Shown: piece after piece, positions 1 to 6,733 of the stretch
Position numbering within the stretch: position 1 is the first letter of the stretch
Layout of the letters: each line of letters starts with the position of its first letter
Source: a bacterium F11
GTDB taxonomy: Bacteria > Elusimicrobiota > Elusimicrobia > F11
Assembly: GCA_002176905.1 (NCBI GenBank)
Contig: MSYE01000202.1
Coordinates: 1-8,789 of the forward strand
Reading direction: 5' to 3'
DNA: 8,789 bases
Translations under genes and position numbers: made by a program
Notes under the pieces: model-generated
What the model saw: the letters and a program-made list of their open reading frames with translations, nothing else
What the model was told of the DNA's origin: nothing
Databases searched by the model: none

Positions 1-746
1 GGCCGGAAGGATACTTGGAAGAAATCCGAAAAGCCAAAGAAGCGGTTTCAATTCCCATTATTGGAAGTTTAAATGGACATTCCTTGGGAGGGTGGACAGA
101 TTACGCTAAGAAAATTGAGCAGGCTGGAGCTGATGCGTTGGAATTGAATATTTATTTTATTCCCACTGATGGACAGATGAGCTCCCAACAAGTGGAAGAC
201 ACCTACATCGACATTTTGAAAGCGGTTCGAAGTGCCGTCAAAATCCCCATTGCCGTTAAAATAAGTCCTTTCTTTAGTTCCATGGCCAATATGGCAAGAC
301 GGTTTGATGAAGCAGGAGCAGATGCCCTGGTTTTGTTTAATCGTTTTTACCAGCCCGATATTGATCTTGAAAATTTGGAAGTGATTCCTAACGTTATCTT
401 AAGCATGCCGATGGCCATGCGGGTTCCGTTGCGGTGGGTCGCCATTCTTCATAATAAGATCAAAGCCAATTTGGCGGCCACGGGGGGAATTCACCATGGA
501 AGAGATGTGCTCAAAATGATAATGGCTGGAGCCGATGTGACCATGTTGTGTTCGACGCTGTACAAAAACGGGATGGGATATGTCCAAACCATTTTGAAGG
601 ACATGTCGGATTGGATGCAGAAAAAAGAATACGAATCACTGCAACAAATGAAAGGCAGCATGAGCCAAAAGTCCGTTGAAAATCCCATGGCTTTTGAGCG
701 CGCCAACTACATGAGAGCCATAACCTCTGGTGTGACCAACTTCTAA
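1..746 (+). CDS. Dihydroorotate dehydrogenase-like flavoprotein, 3' part
   Basis: The reading frame is open from the first full codon (nt 3), so the gene begins upstream of the window; the TTG at nt 15 is an internal Leu, not a start. The visible part is the C-terminal three quarters or so of a TIM-barrel FMN enzyme of the dihydroorotate dehydrogenase superfamily. Signatures seen: IGSLNG with GGW (nt 60-107), the strand ending in ELNIY, the lysine in AVKISPFF (FMN contact in this fold), LFNRFYQPDID, and the phosphate-binding TGGI followed by AGADVTM. The ending with MKGSMSQ and FERANYM is typical of the subgroup annotated as 'dihydroorotate dehydrogenase-like protein', as opposed to true PyrD. 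At the loop where class 1 and 2 enzymes carry the catalytic Cys or Ser (NxSCPN / NxSSPN), this protein reads NIYFIPT (nt 147-167), so the usual base is absent and orotate formation is doubtful. The true substrate is unknown. Family assignment is firm; function is not. Confidence 0.9.
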   Translation, partial: PEGYLEEIRKAKEAVSIPIIGSLNGHSLGGWTDYAKKIEQAGADALELNIYFIPTDGQMSSQQVEDTYIDILKAVRSAVKIPIAVKISPFFSSMANMARRFDEAGADALVLFNRFYQPDIDLENLEVIPNVILSMPMAMRVPLRWVAILHNKIKANLAATGGIHHGRDVLKMIMAGADVTMLCSTLYKNGMGYVQTILKDMSDWMQKKEYESLQQMKGSMSQKSVENPMAFERANYMRAITSGVTNF

Positions 747-775
747 AGTCCTTTAAATCCTTTTTTATCATGCCC

Positions 776-812
776 TGGAGCTGACCCCACCTCTCCTCTT
801 ATACTTAGGTCC
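776..812 (+). promoter_or_regulatory. Candidate sigma-70-type promoter for the secreted protein / PorV-like operon
   Basis: TATACT at nt 800-805 is a close match to the -10 consensus TATAAT. The best -35 at acceptable spacing is TGGAGC (776-781, 18-bp spacer), which is poor, so the promoter may need an activator. The predicted transcription start would be around nt 812. It is the only convincing -10 in the 165 bp between the DHOD-like gene and the next gene. The -10 overlaps the left arm of the 17-bp palindrome. No experimental support; sequence match only. Confidence 0.4.
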
Positions 813-830
813 TAAGTAAAAAGGAGGGGA
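792..830 (+). promoter_or_regulatory. Perfect 17-bp palindrome within a longer imperfect inverted repeat (operator or RNA hairpin)
   Basis: TACTTAGGTCCTAAGTA (nt 802-818) is a perfect odd-length palindrome: eight bases per arm around a central T at 810. The symmetry continues outward imperfectly: the pyrimidine-rich 792-800 (TCTCCTCTT) can pair with the purine-rich 820-830, with one mismatch at 801/819 and one or two bulges. The right arm contains a very strong Shine-Dalgarno-like AAGGAGGGG (821-829), so in RNA the left arm would act as an anti-SD. No T-run follows on either strand, which argues against an intrinsic terminator. Because the best -10 lies inside the element, a DNA operator for a dimeric regulator is the simplest reading; a transcript starting upstream would instead carry a hairpin masking the SD. 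The regulator is not identifiable from this window. Confidence 0.6.
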
Positions 831-903
831 TTATTAGCGATAACTAGCCTAAAAATCCACTCAAATCGGTCTTTATCGATCCTGCCATTAAGAAGCGTCT
901 GGC

Positions 904-930
904 AAGGAGGGGTGTCCTTTTTTGTTTTTT
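904..930 (+). promoter_or_regulatory. Short stem and T-rich tract over the annotated start of the large secreted protein
   Basis: AAGGA (904-908) can pair with TCCTT (915-919) around a six-base loop that contains the GTG at 912, and it is followed by two T-tracts (918-923 and 925-931 region). The stem includes part of the SD-like AAGGAGG (904-910). It resembles a weak terminator or attenuator, or a start-site-masking hairpin, but the stem is only five pairs and the T-tract also encodes the hydrophobic Phe-rich signal-peptide core, so it may be coincidence of codon use. Confidence 0.25.
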
Positions 931-3900
931 TAGTCTTATTCTTGATCCCTTTTCAAGAATTGAAAGCGGAATCCATATCTGGTTTGGTGCGCAATTTGTT
1001 TGGAACCCCTCTTTCCAACATCCGCGTCGATATTTCGGGATCTTCAAATACCTTTACTGTTACCAATGGGGCCGGTCAGTATAGCTTTCCAAATCTGGTA
1101 AACGGGAATAGTTATTCCGTCTCACCCAATAATGTGGGATACGCCTTTACTCCTTCCACCCGAACCTATCCCAGCCTTAGCGGTGACCAAACAAATCAAA
1201 ACTTTACCCATGGAAAATGGTGGGATGGGGAAGGATCGGACAATCTTGCCTCTACAGCAGAGAACTGGAGCGGGGATGAAGCGCCCGGGGATAATGACAT
1301 CGTCATTTTTGGTTCAACAAATTCCACAAAAGGTTGTGTGTGGGATTTAACGGTTCTCGTTGATACGTTCACAATGACAGTGGATTATTCTTCTTCTGTG
1401 AATGTCTCAGTCGGGATGAACCTCGGTCACCTCACCATCGCGGGTGGCGAACTTCACCTGGGTTCATCTTTTCACACCGTCTCTGGTGACTTCCTGCATA
1501 TCGGTGGGACATTTACATCGGCCCTCAACGGAATAGTGAAAATGGGAACGGGAGGAGGAGACTCTCCGCAAACGGTGTCTATTCTGATCAACAACCTCGG
1601 AGGAAATTCCTATTCTCATTACTTTTATAATTTCCAAATCGATTCCGATAACACTGTTTCGGCCAATTCTGATCTTATCATTGATGGGACGTTCAATATA
1701 AGCCAAGGAACATTTGATGCAGGGAGTTCAACGATGACGCTCACCGGTGGCACGCAAGTGGGTGCTGGAACGGGATCTTTGCTTAACTGGCGTGATGGGC
1801 CAGGTGTTTTTCTTCCTGGAAGTGGTCAAGTTGTGTTTGCAAACGAACCCCGTCGGATCCGGCTCACACAAGAAGCAGGAAATTCGTTTCATAACCTTGA
1901 GGTCAATGGAAAGTCTGGGGTTGAGATGGGCTCACATCTGGTTGTGAATGGAGATCTCCAGGTTGGGCAAAGCGGTAGCTCCACCACATTTGACCTCGGA
2001 AATCTTTTTACTCATACCATCAATGGACAGACCATGGTTGGCCCGGCAACGGAAGCAGGGTCCCCTTCTTTTAGCATGCGAAAGGGGGAGATCACCTTTA
2101 ATGACAATGTTGTTATTGGAACCGCAACTTTTTCTATGGATGGTGGTGAATTGATTCTCTTGGGAAATCGCCTGGAGGTGATATCTCAAGGGACCTTTCA
2201 GATCAAGGCAAGCACAACAACAGAACTCACGTTTGGACACGGATCCGTATTTCAATTAAGCAGTGGAACCCTTCTTGCCGAGGGTGAGAGTGTTATCATG
2301 AGCACCTCTCCCGGACAAACACGGTTTGCCATGCAAATGGATGGGACAGTTGATATCCAAAACTCCATGACGATAAACTCAGTTGATATCAACGGGTTCA
2401 GAATGGGACCGGGTGCCAACCCTGTTAATCTAAATTCAATGAACTTTACAAATGGAATTGTTGGGGGAGCTGCTTTCAATTTTGATCCTGTAACGGTGGC
2501 TTCTGTTACAATTCAAGATCCTCAATTTGATGCCACCATCAGTACCAATGTTCGGGCGAATTTAAATCCCCTTGTTATTCCTGAAGCTGATATTAATGTC
2601 ATTGGGGCGAGTGGGAACAAATCGGACCCCAGTTTTGAAGTTGATCCAGATGATATAGTGAATTGGGGGCTTCAAGGAACACCCACCGGTTTCACTGGAA
2701 CGACGCAGGATCTTTCTAGTATTACCTGGTCTTGGACAATTGTTAATTATCCTTTGGGTTTCCATGTGAAGAATTCAACTGGAGGAACCGTCTCTCCAAC
2801 TTTGGGTCAGAACACAACATATTGGACTGAAGTGGGCCTTGCTACCAACACCTCCTATACCCGATACGTTGACGCTTTTACCGACGTGAGTACCGCCTCT
2901 TCAAATTCCTTCTCCCGGTATACCTTGGCTGCCCCAGTTCTTAATCCCACTCCTGCAGAGATCAACATAACCTCAGTCTCGCTTTCATGGGATCTCAATA
3001 CCAATCCAAGTTCCACCGTTTATTCGGTTGAATCCTCAACGGATAATTCAAATTTCGTTTTTCTCTCAAGTGGGACTTATGCCTCACTTCATCCCATTGT
3101 TGAAACGGGATTAATCCCTTTTACCTCCTACTATTACCGTTTTTATGTTGAAAATGGTGACGGTGTAATTGATTCGAGTCCTGTTACGGTCGTGGCAATG
3201 ACCTTGCCCATTCCCCCTCCTTGGGTTTATAGCATCTCCCCGAGTACGGGTCTTAATTTGGGCACCATGGCATTTTCGGTAAGTGGCCGTGATTTTCAAT
3301 CCAGTGCCACCCTCAAATTTATAGGTCCCCTCTCTCAAGTGATCATTCCGGATTCTTTCTCGGTTGAAGATTCGGAAACCATTGTTGGAACCGTTAATGT
3401 GACAGGAGCCTGGGCTGGGACATGGGATGTTTTTGTTGAAAATCCAGATGGCAAACGCTCCACTGGTTCAGGTGAAGACATCTTCACAATCTCAGATGCT
3501 CCTTCACAGGGATCTCTCACCATCCAAAATTACGTATCTTCCGAAACGCTGACTTTCTTGACCGCAGGGAGTGAAACCACGATCTCGGTTGAGGCCAATG
3601 CCATGGGATCTGGGGCACTTGGGAATGGCCGATTTTATATTTCGGTGGATCCTGAAAACAATCCTCTTCAAGTGGACCCAGCCGTGATTACAACAGCCAA
3701 TAATGCTCTTCAAGGACGGAACCTGGTCCCGGGAAGCATGCGAGAGGCGTTGGCGTTCCGAACACGGGGTCCCTATACCTCTATGTTTGCATCCGATGTG
3801 ACCGTGGCCATTCACTATCCTGATACCAATAATGACAATACCCTAGACAACATTTATTTAAACGCAGATACTCTTCGGTTGATGACCCTCAACGAATCCA

Positions 3901-4304
3901 CTTCCCGGTGGGAGGATGTCTCAAGTTCCAGCGTTGATTTGGATCAAAATTGGGTTATCGCCGACATTGTCCATTTTTCTGTTTTTGGACTCTTCGGGAT
4001 TTCTCCTTCCGAAAACTTGAGTCAAGTCAAAATTTATCCCAATCCTTGGAAGCCAAAGTCAGGCGGACTTTTTGATGCTGCTGCTTTAACGTTTGAGGGA
4101 TTAACACTGGAAGGAACCATTCGTATCTACACATTGGATGCCAGATTGGTTAAAGAACTAAAAATTATCCCCAGTGATACCGGACAGAAAACATGGGATG
4201 GAAAAAATAAAAATGGAGATGAGATCGCAAGCGGAGTTTATCTCATCCACTTTGAAACCGTATCAGGTGAAAAAAAGATGCTTAAGCTTGGTGTCGAACG
4301 ATGA
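912..4304 (+). CDS. Large secreted mosaic beta-protein with FlgD/T9SS-like C-terminal sorting domain
   Basis: An 1130-residue exported protein with no recognisable enzyme domain. Order by approximate residue: 1-19 hydrophobic signal peptide ending ELKA|ES; 22-99 carboxypeptidase-regulatory-like fold (ISGLVRNLFGTPLSNIRV..., ending in NFTH); 100-585 Gly/Ser/Thr-rich short beta-strand repeats (for example HLTIAGGELHLGSS, DLIIDGTFNISQGTF), suggesting a beta-helix or autotransporter-like stalk; about 590-766 two FN3-like units; 769-863 IPT/TIG-like (SISPSTGLNLG...); 867-1032 ZU5-like; 1037-1130 a C-terminal Ig-like domain with VKIYPNPWKP (1039-1048), WDGKNKNGDEIASGVYL (from 1095) and terminal KKMLKLGVER. 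That last domain is the FlgD-Ig/T9SS type A sorting pattern. I see only one cysteine (142). Likely a surface-displayed or released adhesin-like protein. The GTG at 912 is an awkward start: its SD is only one base away, the n-region lacks positive charge, and the frame stays open back to nt 816. The stop overlaps the next start (ATGA). Confidence 0.85.
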   Translation: MSFFVFLVLFLIPFQELKAESISGLVRNLFGTPLSNIRVDISGSSNTFTVTNGAGQYSFPNLVNGNSYSVSPNNVGYAFTPSTRTYPSLSGDQTNQNFTHGKWWDGEGSDNLASTAENWSGDEAPGDNDIVIFGSTNSTKGCVWDLTVLVDTFTMTVDYSSSVNVSVGMNLGHLTIAGGELHLGSSFHTVSGDFLHIGGTFTSALNGIVKMGTGGGDSPQTVSILINNLGGNSYSHYFYNFQIDSDNTVSANSDLIIDGTFNISQGTFDAGSSTMTLTGGTQVGAGTGSLLNWRDGPGVFLPGSGQVVFANEPRRIRLTQEAGNSFHNLEVNGKSGVEMGSHLVVNGDLQVGQSGSSTTFDLGNLFTHTINGQTMVGPATEAGSPSFSMRKGEITFNDNVVIGTATFSMDGGELILLGNRLEVISQGTFQIKASTTTELTFGHGSVFQLSSGTLLAEGESVIMSTSPGQTRFAMQMDGTVDIQNSMTINSVDINGFRMGPGANPVNLNSMNFTNGIVGGAAFNFDPVTVASVTIQDPQFDATISTNVRANLNPLVIPEADINVIGASGNKSDPSFEVDPDDIVNWGLQGTPTGFTGTTQDLSSITWSWTIVNYPLGFHVKNSTGGTVSPTLGQNTTYWTEVGLATNTSYTRYVDAFTDVSTASSNSFSRYTLAAPVLNPTPAEINITSVSLSWDLNTNPSSTVYSVESSTDNSNFVFLSSGTYASLHPIVETGLIPFTSYYYRFYVENGDGVIDSSPVTVVAMTLPIPPPWVYSISPSTGLNLGTMAFSVSGRDFQSSATLKFIGPLSQVIIPDSFSVEDSETIVGTVNVTGAWAGTWDVFVENPDGKRSTGSGEDIFTISDAPSQGSLTIQNYVSSETLTFLTAGSETTISVEANAMGSGALGNGRFYISVDPENNPLQVDPAVITTANNALQGRNLVPGSMREALAFRTRGPYTSMFASDVTVAIHYPDTNNDNTLDNIYLNADTLRLMTLNESTSRWEDVSSSSVDLDQNWVIADIVHFSVFGLFGISPSENLSQVKIYPNPWKPKSGGLFDAAALTFEGLTLEGTIRIYTLDARLVKELKIIPSDTGQKTWDGKNKNGDEIASGVYLIHFETVSGEKKMLKLGVER

Positions 4305-6724
4305 AGAGGATATTGTCATTTATCTTTTTTTTGACAACTCCCCTTTCCTCTTTTGGTGCGGGATCAACCACCGGCAGAATTCTTCTCCTCTCTGGTGAAG
4401 CGCGTGGGGCGGGTATGGCCGAGGCCTACAGTGCGGCGTCTTCGGGGGTTAATGGGTTGTGGTACAATCCCGCTACCCTTTCACGAACACCGTGGAGCAC
4501 TTTATCTCTTATGCATACGGCTTTTTTGGATGATATCTCCTTTGATGCTTTCGGGACGGCTGTTCCATTTGGTAACAAACATGCCATTGGATTCGGAGTT
4601 CGTCATCTTCGGGTTGGATCGATTTCCTCTTTTGATAACACGGGTGCTTCTGCTCCTTCTTTTTCTCCACAGGATACGGTTCTTTCTTTTGCCTATGCCA
4701 AAACGTTCAATAAAACAAGTATCGGTTTGGCTGGGAAATACATTAACGCCACCATTGATGATACTGCCACGACATTCACTGGTGATGCGGGAATCCATCA
4801 AGAAATAGGTCCATTTTCATTTGGTTTGTCAGCGGAGAATTTCGGTGGGTCTCTCACATTTCAAAACGAGGCCAGCCCTCTCCCGAAAAGGGTTCGAACA
4901 GGAATCAGCTGGAACCTCAATCGATTCTGGCTTATCAATGCGGATACTTTTTATCCTCTTGAAGAAGAAGGGTGGGTGGCAGCCGGAACAGAGTATGTGA
5001 TTCCAATAGGGAAGATGATGGGTTTTGCATTAAGGGGAGGATACACAACGAGAAATGCGGGAGAAATTGACGGCTTGCAAGGAATATCTGCGGGGATGGG
5101 ATTATCCATCAATGACACGATCATTCATTATGCCTGGGTTCCATTTGGTGAACTTGGGGCAACCCATCGCATCTCTCTAAATTTAAGGCCCCAATTTTTT
5201 GGAATGAAAAAAATAGATGATTTGGAAATTCTCGGGACAGAAGGAATGATACAGAAGAAGGTGCCCAACCTCTCAAAAATCGGTCTTGAGGCCGCTTCGA
5301 TGCCCCTCTCTCCTTGGAAGAAGAGTCATTTTCAAAAACGCCTTTCAGACGAAAATCTAATGGACCTCTTTAGCGAAGAGGTTATTTGTCCCAAACAAGG
5401 CCCCCACAGCAAAGTCATTCGGACGCATCGATCGGTTACGTACTTACCGTACCCTGAATTGAAAAAGAGGAAACCTCTTCGGAAAGGCCACTATTTGTTC
5501 GACAAAGATCAAATCTTCATAGAGAAACGCTCTTATGCCCATCTGGTTTACGCAAATGGAACAAAAATGGAAGTCGGTCCCAAGTCAACGTTGGCTTTCA
5601 AATGGGGTGACGATGTTTGCTGGATAACCAACACCCGATTGGACAAAGGAGAACTCTATACCATCGTTCCCCTGAGGAAAGAGCTAACCGTGGAAACACC
5701 TTTTGGTGTTATTAGCCTGAAGGGATCTGAAAGCCATCTCCTTTTAAGCGAAACATTTATGACGCTGCGAATATTGCAAGGGAATGCCACCTTTTCAAGG
5801 CTCGGAGAAATATTTGATGTGGAAGAAGGCCAAACCCTCAACATTGGTGAAGAATTTAAGATGACCATTTTTCCTGAAGCACAGAAAAAGGAACAGGCAG
5901 GGCAGTTCAGCAAAAAGAGGAAAAAAAGGATATCTTCTTTAAAAGCTCTTCCTCTTCCTCGGCGGTGGGACCCCAGCGTTATTGAGCGATATAAGGATTA
6001 CATTGAATATTTGAAATCAGATGATGGACTTGAAGTTTCTGAATATATTCGGGGAAAGGTGTTAAGAGATGAGTTAAAAGAACATATCGGAGACCTCATC
6101 CCCATAAGAGAAAATCTCAATGGCCAGATCCAGGATTTTAAATCAGACATCAAAAATTTTGAAGAGACCAGGAAAAATCTAATAGAGGAAATCGAGAAGA
6201 TTTCACCCGAAGATTCAAAAGGACAATTAAATGAACTTGCGCAAGTTGAAATGTTCCTTAAGGAAGTTAAGAAATCACTGATTCAAATCCAAAGAAAACT
6301 TAGGCGATATGTTCACGACCTGCGATTTAGCCAAAATTTTCTAGCCAACATTCCCATCGTTAGGATGCTGAACATCACATCGAAAGAATCCACCATCCCC
6401 TTTGGAACAGCAAAAGTGGCCATTCCCGTGGAGTCCTTTCCTGTATTGGATCGCATTTCTCATGTCGCGATCGATTTGAAGCCCACACGCATTGTTGTCG
6501 AAGGACATACAGACAAAACAGGTTCACCTCGTGTGAACAAACGACTATCTCAACAGAGGGCTGAGGCCGTCCTCCAGTATTTATGGAAAAAAACAGGACT
6601 TCCTAAGAATTTGTTTCTTGCCCGGGGGATGGGTTCAAGCAAACCATTAGAGGAAGGGGACACGCCAGAAATATTGGCCAAAAACAGACGTGTTGAGATC
6701 TGGTTTGAATTAAGAGGGCTCTAA
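4301..6724 (+). CDS. PorV/PorQ-like outer-membrane barrel fused to FecR-like, coiled-coil and OmpA domains
   Basis: An 807-residue envelope protein. Residues 1-20 form a signal peptide (MKRILSFIFFLTTPLSSFGA). Residues 21-301 match the PorV/PorQ pattern: LLLSGEARGAGMAEAYSA then GLWYNPATL near the N-terminus, followed by alternating amphipathic beta strands ending at RISLNLRPQFFG. A charged linker (about 303-385) leads to a FecR-like domain (about 386-527; key stretch AHLVYANGTKMEVGPKSTLAF, then VETPFGVISLKGSE). Residues about 560-684 are charged heptad-like helix, probably coiled coil. Residues about 690-807 are an OmpA C-terminal domain with GHTD (735-738) and NRR (795-797), whose Asp and first Arg are the expected diaminopimelate-binding residues. 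The predicted topology is barrel in the outer membrane, the rest in the periplasm and gripping peptidoglycan. The ATG overlaps the stop of the upstream secreted-protein gene and has no strong SD, so translational coupling is likely. Domain calls are confident; the role as cargo receptor for the upstream protein is inference. Confidence 0.85.
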   Translation: MKRILSFIFFLTTPLSSFGAGSTTGRILLLSGEARGAGMAEAYSAASSGVNGLWYNPATLSRTPWSTLSLMHTAFLDDISFDAFGTAVPFGNKHAIGFGVRHLRVGSISSFDNTGASAPSFSPQDTVLSFAYAKTFNKTSIGLAGKYINATIDDTATTFTGDAGIHQEIGPFSFGLSAENFGGSLTFQNEASPLPKRVRTGISWNLNRFWLINADTFYPLEEEGWVAAGTEYVIPIGKMMGFALRGGYTTRNAGEIDGLQGISAGMGLSINDTIIHYAWVPFGELGATHRISLNLRPQFFGMKKIDDLEILGTEGMIQKKVPNLSKIGLEAASMPLSPWKKSHFQKRLSDENLMDLFSEEVICPKQGPHSKVIRTHRSVTYLPYPELKKRKPLRKGHYLFDKDQIFIEKRSYAHLVYANGTKMEVGPKSTLAFKWGDDVCWITNTRLDKGELYTIVPLRKELTVETPFGVISLKGSESHLLLSETFMTLRILQGNATFSRLGEIFDVEEGQTLNIGEEFKMTIFPEAQKKEQAGQFSKKRKKRISSLKALPLPRRWDPSVIERYKDYIEYLKSDDGLEVSEYIRGKVLRDELKEHIGDLIPIRENLNGQIQDFKSDIKNFEETRKNLIEEIEKISPEDSKGQLNELAQVEMFLKEVKKSLIQIQRKLRRYVHDLRFSQNFLANIPIVRMLNITSKESTIPFGTAKVAIPVESFPVLDRISHVAIDLKPTRIVVEGHTDKTGSPRVNKRLSQQRAEAVLQYLWKKTGLPKNLFLARGMGSSKPLEEGDTPEILAKNRRVEIWFELRGL

Positions 6725-6733
6725 AGGTCCTCT
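6713..6733. terminator. Weak inverted repeat between convergent genes
   Basis: AGAGG (6713-6717) and CCTCT (6729-6733) form a five-base inverted repeat spanning the stop of the PorV-OmpA gene and touching the stop of cydB. Only 8 bp separate the two convergent coding regions, so any bidirectional terminator must lie here or inside a gene. There is no T-run on either strand, so an intrinsic terminator is not well supported. Confidence 0.15.

Noticed and set aside
776..788. TGGAGCTGACCCC, which recalls GGGGTCAGCTCC-type pieces seen in some dispersed REP-like elements
   Set aside because: Only one short copy is present, with no partner arm or transposase nearby, so calling it a repeat would be a guess.
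792..830. The intergenic hairpin as an intrinsic terminator of the DHOD-like gene
   Set aside because: No T-run follows the right arm on the + strand and none follows the left arm on the - strand; the overlap with a -10 box and an SD fits regulation better.
1932..2255. 107-residue - strand open frame opposite the large secreted protein, and similar short ones at 3504-3815 and 4353-4808
   Set aside because: All overlap clearly coding sequence with coherent beta-protein signatures; none has an SD, domain or conserved motif of its own.
4021..4301. C-terminal domain as evidence of a flagellar FlgD protein
   Set aside because: The Ig-like fold is shared with FlgD, but its position at the end of a long exported protein and the VKIYPNPWKP and KLGVER ends fit a sorting domain; no flagellar gene is in the window.
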